DNA of 5,409 nt from CAYNFT01 sp964396535. GTDB lineage: Bacteria > Chloroflexota > Dehalococcoidia > Dehalococcoidales > UBA2162. Positions 1 through 5,409 of the stretch are shown here, one piece after another; the first letter of the stretch is position 1; every line of letters begins with the position of its first letter. The stretch covers positions 1 to 5,409 of the forward strand of contig CAYNFT010000115.1 of assembly GCA_964396535.1 (NCBI GenBank), written 5' to 3'. The notes beneath the pieces were generated by a model, which saw nothing but the letters and a program-made list of their open reading frames with translations, searched no databases and was not told the origin of the DNA. The position numbers and the translations under genes are program-made.

Positions 1-908
1 TTTACCGCTACCAGCTCGACCGTATAGTCCAGTCTTTCCTCATGGGTGGTGACCGACATCCGCCCGACCACTTCTTGCGGATCATGGTCAGTCCCGGTCA
101 GCATCTCAGCCACCCGCTCCTCTGTCGGCAGCACGATTGGCAGGCCGTCGGTCCACGCGTTTTCCAGAAACAAGCGGTTCAGATTTTCCTCTGTGTCCGC
201 GGGCAGGAGTCGACCGTGTCTGGGTTTCCTGACAATTACAGGGGCATTCTCCTGCTCTGTGAGTGGCAGGGTAAGTGCATCTACCAGCTCCTGCATCAGA
301 GGCTGGCCGGTTATGGGGTCGTTACCATCAATATAGCCATGGATTACTTCTCGCGGCACAAAGGCGACCGGATGCGGAGGATAGCTGTAACGCAGGTTCA
401 TACCGTGTGCCTGACTGTTGAGCGAAATGAAGTCAGCGAACCGGGCGGTGACCATAGGTGCAGTGGGAATCCCGTAGCGGTCTTCAAGGTTACGACTGTA
501 CTCGGCGATACTCGCCGAACACCCATCTCAGCCACCCACGCCCAGAATAGCTCCGTCCCCCTTTTCCTTTATTTCGTCCCAGAGAGGGGGGTCATTGGTA
601 AACATGCTGCCCTGTTTCCTTCGCAGGACAGTCTTCACCGAAGGCATGTTGCTGGAAAACCAATCCTGGATCTCTTGAAGAAAATCGTAGGCGCCGGCGA
701 ACCCGGTTTCAACCAGGTATATTGTTTTGCCGTCCAGGCTGTCGAGTCGCGGTGCCATTCGCACCGGTCTGACTTCACCCGTAGGCTGAGCTAACGGGTC
801 CTGGATGTCCCCGGGGCTCGACTCGGGTGTCAGGCACTGCCCGAATATGCCGCTGGGCTGACCGCGCGGGTCCAGGACTGTAAGCAATGTCTCTTTTTTC
901 TTTGCCAT
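1..908 (-). CDS. UGSC-family selenoprotein, UGA-recoded, C-terminus beyond the window
   Basis: The frame opens with ATG at 906-908 (MAKKKETLLTVLDPRGQPSG) and meets TGA at 528-530 as codon 127. It then stays open through 175 more complete codons to the left edge, giving 302 codons in view. Residues 58-126 (LDGKTIYLVETG..., then GDGAILGVGG) form an alternating strand/helix pattern. They lead into Sec127-Asp128-Gly129-Cys130, at the place where UGSC-family proteins carry their U/C-G-S-C redox motif. The part after the UGA reads as normal protein: RYGIPTAPMVTARFADF (144-160), GYIDGNDPITGQPLM, and a second segment with ENAWTDGLPIVLP (about 249-261). I recall that last motif from long members of this family, but could not check it. 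UGSC proteins are presumed thiol/selenol oxidoreductases; no substrate is known to me. No signal peptide is visible, so the protein is probably cytosolic. The start is supported by GGAGG 6 nt upstream and a consensus promoter. A nonsense mutation is the alternative, but the hairpin, the U-x-x-C spacing and the long open frame argue against it. Confidence 0.88.
498..530 (-). promoter_or_regulatory. Candidate bacterial SECIS element with the Sec UGA
   Basis: After the TGA (530-528) come 5 nt, then a stem GTGTTCGGCGA (522-512) pairing with TCGCCGAGTAC (508-498) around a 3-nt loop GTA (511-509). The upper 7 bp (TCGGCGA/TCGCCGA) are perfect Watson-Crick pairs; the lower 4 bp include two G-U wobbles. 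Sixteen bases separate the UGA from the loop, and the first loop base is G. Both match the general bacterial SECIS rules: a hairpin inside the coding region just after UGA, with a G among the first two loop bases. Such an element would bind SelB carrying Sec-tRNA. I derived the pairing by eye; no folding energy was computed. Confidence 0.8.
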
Positions 909-911
909 GTT

Positions 912-919
912 CTCCCTCC
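912..919 (-). promoter_or_regulatory. Shine-Dalgarno site of the selenoprotein gene
   Basis: The minus strand reads GGAGGGAG over 919-912, with the GGAGG core 6 nt before the ATG at 908-906. This strong site decides the start codon. Confidence 0.85.
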
Positions 920-955
920 GCTGTTTGATTCATTTGTTGGTTGATACCTGAGCAG

Positions 956-984
956 ATTATATGGAGGTAAAAGAAAGATGTCAA
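956..984 (-). promoter_or_regulatory. Consensus sigma70 promoter for the selenoprotein gene
   Basis: Read on the minus strand, TTGACA (984-979) and TATAAT (961-956) are separated by exactly 17 bp, so both hexamers and the spacer are the full sigma70-type consensus. The bases just upstream of the -35 box are A/T-rich (AAATATTT-like), possibly an UP element. Transcription would start near 949, giving a leader of about 40 nt that ends in the Shine-Dalgarno site. This predicts strong, largely constitutive expression separate from the dehydrogenase gene. I saw no clear operator palindrome over the promoter. Confidence 0.82.
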
Positions 985-1158
985 AATATTTCTCTACTAG
1001 GAAACCTGAGATGCACACTGGTCGACGGGCATGCCAATTTCGCCCCGGGTTAATTGAATGTCAAACGGCTGACTGAGCCTTAGAATGAGTGATTTGAGTC
1101 ATAAAGCAAATATTCTATTTCAAGTCCTGAAACATCTTTGATTCAGAAGCCGCGCTGT

Positions 1159-1182
1159 ACACCGGTTGCTGATGCACGGTGT
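1159..1182. other. Hairpin downstream of the SDR gene, possible weak terminator
   Basis: ACACCG (1159-1164) pairs with CGGTGT (1177-1182). Inside it TGC (1167-1169) pairs with GCA (1174-1176) around a TGAT loop, with a two-base bulge. It sits about 60 bp past the SDR stop codon. No T-run follows on the minus strand, so a classical intrinsic terminator is not supported; it could be a processing or attenuating structure, or chance. Confidence 0.25.
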
Positions 1183-1240
1183 GGACTCGTCGCCTTCCGT
1201 CATCCTGCGGAGCTGTCTTATATGGTGCTATGGTCGTCTA

Positions 1241-2200
1241 CTATCGGTTGATCGGGGTCATTGGTACCTTCGGGTCAGGAAAGCCCTGTCCCATTATTGT
1301 GAACACCAAGGAAAGCGCCCTATCGTCGATACGCTGTAAATCGGTTTTCTGTACCGTCTCCGGCTTGGGGTACGGCCAGCTCATCTGCCGGAAAGCCTGC
1401 CCGATCGTTACCCCTGAATCGTGCAACTCGACGGCCCGGGTGATACAGTAAGCCAGAGCCGCACCACCATCCTCGGGCGGAATCATCCCTTCGTAGCCGG
1501 GCATGGCGTGGGGCATCACTAATGTCCTCGGTTGATCGGGAGGTCGTGGAGCTGCGGAGCGGGGTAAACCTACGCCCGCCGGTAGGAATGTAAAGACGGC
1601 CACACCGGTGTCTTCCACCGGTCCCAGTTCTGCAGCCAGAGACATCATTATTGATGTGGCCGCCGATTTTGCTGCGCAGTAGTTGCTCGGTCCCACCGGG
1701 TATCGGAAAGCTGTCGACATGTACGTGACCACACCGTGATGCCTTTCCTGCATTCCGGGCACGAATAGCTGAATCCCGATAAGCGTACCACGCGCCGATA
1801 TCTCATACTGCCTGTCCAGTTGCTGCACCGTGGACTTCAGAATCGGCGCCCCCAGGGACATGTCCATGGCAGTATTCACCAGGATATCCACCTTCCCGAA
1901 CGTATCGAAAGTCTTCCTGGCCATGGCCTTCATGGCAGCCTCGTCGGAAACGTCGGTCAATACGAACAGAGCGGTTCCGGGCTTGTTCTCGCTGTTAATT
2001 AGTTCCTCGGCTGCCTTTCCGGGCATTGGGGTTACATCGGCGAGCACCACTTTTGCTCCCAGCCACGCCAGGCTTCTGGCTGTGCCCAACCCCACGTTGC
2101 CCGCCCCGCCAGTAACTACAGCCACCTCCCCGGCCAGTGCATCTCTCTTCAGGTTCGTCTTGCCCATTGCGAGTGATCCAACATCCAGAATCTTGTCCAT
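1241..2200 (-). CDS. Short-chain dehydrogenase/reductase (SDR family)
   Basis: This is a 319-residue cytosolic NAD(P)-dependent oxidoreductase of unknown substrate. The Rossmann motif TGGAGNVG is at 30-37, and Asp55 ends strand beta-2 (KVVLAD), which usually favours NAD(H) over NADP(H). TDVSD (82-86) fits the adenine-contacting Asp-Val. The active site has Ser162, Tyr174 and Lys178 (Y-C-A-A-K). The usual NNAG is changed to NTAM (109-112), and the tetrad Asn after it appears to be Ser135 (EISARGTL). The protein is longer than the typical 250 residues, with about 20 extra N-terminal residues and a C-terminal tail (ITRAVELHD...PINR) that may shape the substrate pocket. An in-frame ATG ten codons upstream (2230) lacks a ribosome site, whereas ATG 2198-2200 has GGAGGT 6 nt before it, so I chose the latter. 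The stop is TAG at 1241-1243. The family call is firm; a specific enzyme name is not possible. Confidence 0.93.
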   Translation of the reverse strand: MDKILDVGSLAMGKTNLKRDALAGEVAVVTGGAGNVGLGTARSLAWLGAKVVLADVTPMPGKAAEELINSENKPGTALFVLTDVSDEAAMKAMARKTFDTFGKVDILVNTAMDMSLGAPILKSTVQQLDRQYEISARGTLIGIQLFVPGMQERHHGVVTYMSTAFRYPVGPSNYCAAKSAATSIMMSLAAELGPVEDTGVAVFTFLPAGVGLPRSAAPRPPDQPRTLVMPHAMPGYEGMIPPEDGGAALAYCITRAVELHDSGVTIGQAFRQMSWPYPKPETVQKTDLQRIDDRALSLVFTIMGQGFPDPKVPMTPINR

Positions 2201-2206
2201 ATTAAT

Positions 2207-2212
2207 ACCTCC
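2207..2212 (-). promoter_or_regulatory. Shine-Dalgarno site that sets the SDR start
   Basis: The minus strand reads GGAGGT over 2212-2207, 6 nt before ATG 2200-2198. No such site precedes the upstream in-frame ATG at 2230, so the shorter 319-residue protein is preferred over the 329-residue reading. Confidence 0.8.
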
Positions 2213-2783
2213 GCTGTTGTCAGACTTCATAAATTAACCGAAACGTCCCAATTCTAGCACCTTTCGGGAATGAACACCACTCAGCGGGTGCTCAAATCCA
2301 CCATCAGGCTGTGAAAATGGTGCGCCTCCTTGGTGGAAAAAGACCCATATACCTAAGTTCAACCTCACCTGAACCTCGCTAGTACACACCAGCGAAATGA
2401 CCCCCAACTCGTGTGTTAGCTTTGCATCCAATAAACGCACTGCTAAGTTTGCCTAATGATGGGAGTTGAAACAACGATGCCGAAAGAATCGGACCGAGTT
2501 ATTCCATTATTTCTACCTCCCTCAGTTGTCGGTTCGCTATTTACTGCTTAAATTATGTCGCCTTAACGAACTAAACAAATGTCAGGAATGTGCAACGATA
2601 ATTGGATGCAAACACAGAGTGCGTTCGTGCAGTCTTCTTTCAATCTATCCACTGTTTACAAAGTGACCAGCTCATTCATTGCTAATTGATAGAACAGCCC
2701 CAAGGTGCTATCATTGGCTTAATTGGAACGCACATCTCCTGAAACCGATAGTCCGGTAAGTAATTAATAGAGTTTTCGGGAAA
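2213..2783. other. Intergenic stretch without a supported gene
   Basis: This is the divergent region between the SDR gene and the rightward genes. A poor -10-like TAGAAT on the minus strand (2256-2251) has no matching -35, so the SDR promoter is unassigned. Short frames here (minus 2234-2440, plus 2466-2666) lack ribosome sites and protein-like composition. A 31-codon plus-strand frame at 2456-2551, containing MPKESDRVIPLFLPPSVVGS, is the only one with a protein-like look. It has GGGAG 11 nt before its inner ATG (2477) but is too short to support. From about 2440 rightward the sequence becomes visibly richer in A+T than the flanking genes. Confidence 0.5.
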
Positions 2784-2981
2784 ATGGGTGAAGATAGCCT
2801 AATAAGATTTCACAATCTACTTCGTACTGTCTTCCAGTTTGACTGGAAGACAAGTGGTATTGATCAAGCTACCAAGTGATTTGGAAAAACAATCAATGAA
2901 TTTGATAAGAATCATGTTCTATTCAATGATGATGCAGAGTATATCGAGAAGTTACTGAACTCAATAATTAAGCCTAAATAA
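2784..2981 (+). pseudogene. Short reading frame interrupted by TGA, probable gene remnant
   Basis: ATG at 2784-2786 opens MGEDSLIRFHNLLRTVFQFD..., which meets TGA at 2877-2879 after 31 codons. The same frame then continues FGKTINEFDKNHVLFNDD... for 33 codons to TAA at 2979-2981. Joined, it would be a polar, lysine- and asparagine-rich protein of about 65 residues. Both halves have coding-like composition, unlike the surrounding non-coding bases. No Shine-Dalgarno site precedes the ATG, and the frame is open back to 2760, so this may be the tail of a lost larger gene. I do not recognise the family. UGA recoding is possible in principle, since a weak 5-bp hairpin ATCAA/TTGAT follows at 2892-2906. 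There is no nearby Cys and the stem is A/T-rich, so I favour a nonsense mutation in a decaying gene. Confidence 0.4.
2828..2852. repeat. Perfect 11-bp inverted repeat with 3-nt loop
   Basis: TGTCTTCCAGT (2828-2838) and ACTGGAAGACA (2842-2852) are exact inverted copies separated by TTG. No T-run follows, so it is not a standard terminator. It lies inside the broken reading frame at 2784-2981. It could be a protein-binding palindrome, an RNA hairpin, or part of a degraded mobile element. Confidence 0.7.
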
Positions 2982-3156
2982 CTACCCCGGCCACGTACAT
3001 CTTGCGACTGCTCATTCCATCATAATGTGTGATAGTGAATTTCTGTGGGTAGTCATGCCATAATTGGTTTTATGTTTGTTAAGGACTGGAACAGTTGCTA
3101 GAAGGATTAGGCAGGTAAAAGACTTTGTTTAATTATGCAGGTAACCATACAAAGTA
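2982..3156. other. Leader region of the MATE gene
   Basis: This 175-bp stretch lies between the gene remnant and the transporter and holds no gene. The best promoter-like pair is TTGTTA (3076-3081) and TAGAAG (3099-3104) with 17 bp between them; each hexamer matches the consensus at only four of six positions. The only Shine-Dalgarno-like bases near the transporter start are AGGT at 3139-3142, 14 nt upstream, which is weak. Confidence 0.3.
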
Positions 3157-4551
3157 ATGGCTGAGACGACGGAAAGAGCAGGGGTTTCTTCAAGGACAGG
3201 AGTAGCGCTTGGGCGGGACTGGACGAAAGGCAGCATCTTCAGGAACCTCCTGTCTTTAGCTTGGCCGGTTATGATAAACAGTGCCGTCACCAGCACCGGG
3301 CCTATTATTGATATGATATGGGTGGGAAAGCTAGGGTCTGCTTCTGTGGCCGGGGTTGGCGTCGCTTCAATGCTGGTCTCACTTCTAGACGCGTTCAAAA
3401 TGGGCCTCGACATGGGTACGAGGGCTATGATTGCCCGCTTCGTCGGTGCCGGGGATAGCCGTGGGGCAAACCATGTGGCGTTGCAGGGCTATATTGTCAC
3501 CATCGGTTTCGCTGCAATCGTGGGGACGCTGGGCGCTATCTTAGCCGGACCAATATTGAGGATGATGGGGTTGACCCCTGAAGTTGTAGCACAGGGCGCA
3601 CCATACCTGCGGATACAGTTCATTGGCATTCTTACTATGGGTCTGGTGAGGCAGAACGAGGGTACCATGCAATTTTCAGGGGACACAGTAAGCCCAATGA
3701 AGATAACCCTTATTTACCGGATTTTCCATGTTGTTCTTTGTCCCTTCCTGGTCTTTGGCTGGTGGATATTCCCGCGTCTGGGAACAAGCGGAGCAGCTTA
3801 TACCGGTATCATTTCTGCCTGCCTGGGGGCAACTCTGGGACTCTGGTTTCTCCTCAGTGGACGCACCCGGCTCAGGTTAAACTTCAGGGACCTTCGCCTC
3901 GACGCCAATATGATATGGCGTATCGTGAAGATAGGAGTGCCAGCATCAGTCACGGGCATAGAAAGGTCCTTCGGTCAAGTAATGCTGACCTGGTTCATAG
4001 TACCCTTTGGCACGGTAGCGACGGCGGCTCATGCTTTGGTTCAGCAGGTAACCCAGCTTACGCACATTGCTGGAGGGGGAGTCGGACAGGCATCCGGTGT
4101 ACTAGCCGGGCAAAACCTCGGAGCGCGTCAGCCAGAGCGAGCTGAAAAGAGTGGCTGGCTCGGTGCCGGCTTATACACGGCTATTATGGCCATTTCTTCT
4201 CTCGTAGTCTGGTTCTGGGGTAAGAATATAATTAGTATCTTCAACAACGAGCCTAATGTTTTGGCAATGGGTGGAGCCTTTCTCAGGATTCAAGTAGTGA
4301 CTTACATGGTTTCTGGTTATGCTGTTGTCTTGCAGCAGTGCTTGAACGGCATCGGGGATACCCTGCCGGTAATGTTAGTCGTCCTGTTGAGCGTGTTCGT
4401 GGTGCAGATACCGTTAGCCTTCTTCTTATCACAGCATACCAGTCTCGGTGTCTATGGGACATACTGGGCGATAGTAAGTGGCACGGTAGTGATGGCGGGC
4501 AGCTACGCAACATATTTCAAACTCGGAAGATGGAAGCGAAAGAAGGTATAA
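3157..4551 (+). CDS. MATE-family multidrug/toxin efflux transporter
   Basis: This is a complete 464-residue inner-membrane antiporter of the MATE (MatE) family, which exports organic cations or other small molecules using a Na+ or H+ gradient. About 12 membrane helices are visible (near 31-52, 60-82, 105-128, 150-165, 183-203, 213-235, 255-280, 284-305, 335-355, 370-392, 404-424, 433-456), matching the usual count and length. The two halves repeat. LAWPVMI (34-40) corresponds to IGVPASV (259-265). FVGAGDSRGA (95-104) corresponds to LGARQPERA (321-329) after helices 2 and 8. SGDTVSP (174-180) corresponds to GIGDTLP (398-404) after helices 4 and 10. The N-terminus before DWTKGSIFRN (21-30) is polar and cytosolic; the C-terminus ends basic (RWKRKKV). 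ATG 3157 follows an in-frame stop at 3142, so the start is nearly forced despite the weak ribosome site. It is convergent with the methyltransferase, 118 bp away. The substrate cannot be told from sequence. Confidence 0.95.
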   Translation: MAETTERAGVSSRTGVALGRDWTKGSIFRNLLSLAWPVMINSAVTSTGPIIDMIWVGKLGSASVAGVGVASMLVSLLDAFKMGLDMGTRAMIARFVGAGDSRGANHVALQGYIVTIGFAAIVGTLGAILAGPILRMMGLTPEVVAQGAPYLRIQFIGILTMGLVRQNEGTMQFSGDTVSPMKITLIYRIFHVVLCPFLVFGWWIFPRLGTSGAAYTGIISACLGATLGLWFLLSGRTRLRLNFRDLRLDANMIWRIVKIGVPASVTGIERSFGQVMLTWFIVPFGTVATAAHALVQQVTQLTHIAGGGVGQASGVLAGQNLGARQPERAEKSGWLGAGLYTAIMAISSLVVWFWGKNIISIFNNEPNVLAMGGAFLRIQVVTYMVSGYAVVLQQCLNGIGDTLPVMLVVLLSVFVVQIPLAFFLSQHTSLGVYGTYWAIVSGTVVMAGSYATYFKLGRWKRKKV

Positions 4552-4673
4552 CACAAAAAGCCGTTCTGTGTATTAGGCAGATTCTCACGACTCGACCTAT
4601 TGCTCACCGTAGGTATGGTGTAACTCTCCACCTTCCCCAGCACGCAGGGCTTGAGCATTGTATCGATCTTCAT
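4503..4673 (-). CDS. Possible small ORF overlapping the methyltransferase stop
   Basis: ATG at 4673-4671 overlaps the TGA of the methyltransferase frame (ATGA), an arrangement typical of translational coupling. It encodes 56 residues (MKIDTMLKPCVLGKVESYTI..., ending at TAG 4503-4505). Its first 30 residues look protein-like, but its last 49 bases run antisense through the end of the MATE gene. There is no Shine-Dalgarno site. It may be the start of a former downstream gene cut off by the event that truncated the methyltransferase, or chance. I do not recognise the family. Confidence 0.25.
   Translation of the reverse strand: MKIDTMLKPCVLGKVESYTIPTVSNRSSRENLPNTQNGFLCYTFFRFHLPSLKYVA
4552..4669. 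other. Convergent gap between MATE and methyltransferase
   Basis: The gap is 118 bp. CACC/GGTG four-base inverted pairs occur around 4606-4631, but no convincing bidirectional terminator with a T-run is visible. It is also the likely site of the junction that removed the 3' part of the methyltransferase gene. Confidence 0.4.
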
Positions 4674-5409
4674 AGCACCATAGCCAGAGCGGTATCCTCT
4701 AGGGTCTTGAGGAACCGACCGTCTCCATACTCACGACGCAGGTCATTCATAGCCTCGACATTGGTCCGAGCGGCTTCCGTGATAAAAGTAGCCAACCCTC
4801 TAGCTCTGGCCGGCATGATAGGGTGCAGCTGCCTTTCCATCTCCTGTGGGGAAGAGTGACCTTCTTTAATAGCTGAAAACATTTGTCGGAGAACTGCAAA
4901 GTATTCTTCCACATTGGAGACTAGCCCCCGCTCCCTGGCTTTGTCAAACCGAGGCACTGCTATGAGTACTTCTTTTGGTTCTTGACCTTCTTTCAGCACG
5001 GGAAGCGTTGTCCTGATGTTGGCTAGGTCTCCGGCAACCTCCATGCGAAAACCAAGTTGAGGCTGCTGTGTCTCTGTTAGCTGTTCCTCTCCCTCCCTCG
5101 CCTCCTGTCTCAGGGAATCGGTACGCAGCACAGGTATACCAGGTATGAAGAAGTGGGGGTCTTGCTGGAGTGCCTGGCTGAATAGAGGCAAGATTTGAGC
5201 AGCATAGTTTACTTGAGCCATCAGGCAGGCGAATGGGTTGATGTCAAAGCCCACGACCCGGAGACCACCAACCAGGCCCTTGAGGATAGTAGCAGGCTCC
5301 TGCCCCTGGCTGGCATCAAGATACCTAGCTAGGGCATGCACGAGGAAGGTGCCTGAGCCACAGGCGGGGTCGAGGAGACGGGAGACGATGACCTGAGGCC
5401 CGGCATACC
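4670..5409 (-). CDS. N-6 adenine DNA methyltransferase fragment, 5' end off-window, 3' truncated
   Basis: The frame enters from the right edge with no start codon in view; the GTG at 5341 is an internal Val in GTFLVHALARYL. It gives 245 residues to TGA 4672-4670. Motif I of SAM-dependent DNA methyltransferases is clear: DPACGSGTF at window residues 13-21. It is followed by the acidic ribose-contacting position in VVGFDINPFACLMAQ (Asp55). Fold and order match gamma-type N-6 adenine methyltransferases of the large Type IIG or helicase-associated kind, in which (N/D)PP(Y/W/F) motif IV follows motif I. No such motif occurs in the remaining 190 residues, which look helical and polar (EYFAVLRQMFSAIKEGH, ARTNVEAMNDLRREYGDGRF). 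The frame ends at ...DTALAMVL, where related proteins would, as I recall, run on towards the NPPW segment. The product would bind SAM but lack its catalytic loop, so it is probably an inactive remnant. The DNA-modification family is clear; the exact system is not. Confidence 0.82.
   Translation of the reverse strand, partial: YAGPQVIVSRLLDPACGSGTFLVHALARYLDASQGQEPATILKGLVGGLRVVGFDINPFACLMAQVNYAAQILPLFSQALQQDPHFFIPGIPVLRTDSLRQEAREGEEQLTETQQPQLGFRMEVAGDLANIRTTLPVLKEGQEPKEVLIAVPRFDKARERGLVSNVEEYFAVLRQMFSAIKEGHSSPQEMERQLHPIMPARARGLATFITEAARTNVEAMNDLRREYGDGRFLKTLEDTALAMVL

Larger units (their letters stand above)
909..1240. other. 332-bp intergenic region between selenoprotein and SDR
   Basis: There is no credible gene here. 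The left part holds the promoter and ribosome binding site of the selenoprotein gene. A second TTGACA occurs on the minus strand at 1064-1059, but no good -10 box follows it. A hairpin lies at 1159-1182. Since the dehydrogenase gene ends at 1241 on the same strand, a terminator would be expected in the right part, but no hairpin followed by a T-run is visible. Confidence 0.6.

Noticed and set aside
42..794. Plus-strand open frame of 250 codons
   Set aside because: It lies wholly antisense to the selenoprotein gene, has no ribosome site and poor protein character (many His, Arg, Ser and Cys scattered). The minus frame has a promoter, a Shine-Dalgarno site and a recognisable family.
1036..1064. 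Second minus-strand promoter using TTGACA at 1064-1059
   Set aside because: The hexamer is perfect, but at 16-18 bp spacing only weak -10 matches occur (for example GAAATT).
1830..2237. Plus-strand frame of 135 codons
   Set aside because: It is the antisense shadow of the well-supported SDR gene.
2213..3156. tRNA, CRISPR array or insertion-sequence ends in the gene-poor stretch
   Set aside because: I found no cloverleaf with a T-loop sequence, no regularly spaced repeats, and no paired terminal repeats flanking a transposase.
3738..4145. Plus-strand frame of 135 codons inside the MATE gene
   Set aside because: It is an out-of-frame shadow within an intact 464-residue transporter gene.
4604..4672. 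Reading through the methyltransferase TGA as selenocysteine
   Set aside because: The continuation is only 21 codons to another TGA at 4604-4606, the peptide (RSIQCSSPACWGRW) looks non-coding, and no methyltransferase is known to need Sec there.
4338..4859. Plus-strand frame of 173 codons across the MATE/methyltransferase junction
   Set aside because: It overlaps the MATE 3' end out of frame and runs antisense to the methyltransferase, with no ribosome site or family resemblance.
1..5409. Genome-wide reassignment of UGA to Gly or Trp (codes 25 or 4)
   Set aside because: The SDR (319 codons) and MATE (464 codons) genes contain no internal TGA and use normal TGG and GGN codons. UGA occurs inside a convincing frame only where a SECIS-like hairpin follows.

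Overview
The window is bacterial DNA carrying four substantial genes. From left to right they are a selenoprotein of the UGSC family (minus strand, 3' end beyond the left edge), a short-chain dehydrogenase/reductase (minus), a complete MATE-family efflux transporter (plus), and the C-terminal part of an N-6 adenine DNA methyltransferase (minus, 5' end beyond the right edge). An A+T-richer stretch of about 0.7-0.9 kb without an intact gene lies between the dehydrogenase and the transporter. The source looks like a free-living or environmental bacterium with Shine-Dalgarno initiation, a sigma70-type promoter and selenocysteine decoding. A Chloroflexota (Dehalococcoidia-like) or Desulfobacterota host would fit the family content, but that is inference; no taxonomic marker is present.

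The main result is at 1-908. The frame starting at 908 seems to end at a TGA (528-530), but it stays open for 175 further codons to the window edge and still reads as ordinary protein. The TGA is the first position of a U-x-x-C motif (Sec127-Asp-Gly-Cys130), placed after a 'GDGAILGVGG' strand-loop as in UGSC-family proteins. Directly downstream is an 11-bp hairpin with a GTA loop that fits a bacterial SECIS element. A conventional gene caller would split or lose this gene and might instead call the long antisense frame at 42-794. An exact TTGACA-17 bp-TATAAT promoter and a strong Shine-Dalgarno site precede it.

At 1241-2200 an SDR oxidoreductase lies upstream on the same strand, 332 bp away. 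It probably does not depend on the same promoter, because the selenoprotein has its own. Region 2213-3156 holds a short reading frame broken by TGA (2784-2981) that contains a perfect 11-bp inverted repeat; I read it as a decayed gene. The MATE transporter (3157-4551) is intact, with the twofold internal repeat of the family. It converges with the methyltransferase, which has motif I (DPACGSGTF) but stops before any (N/D)PP(Y/W/F) catalytic motif. The gap left before the transporter is too short to encode the rest, so the methyltransferase looks 3'-truncated.

No pathway links the four genes. The selenoprotein and SDR are both redox-type proteins on one strand and may be functionally related. 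The transporter and the broken methyltransferase look like an accessory neighbourhood with a rearrangement junction near 4.67 kb.
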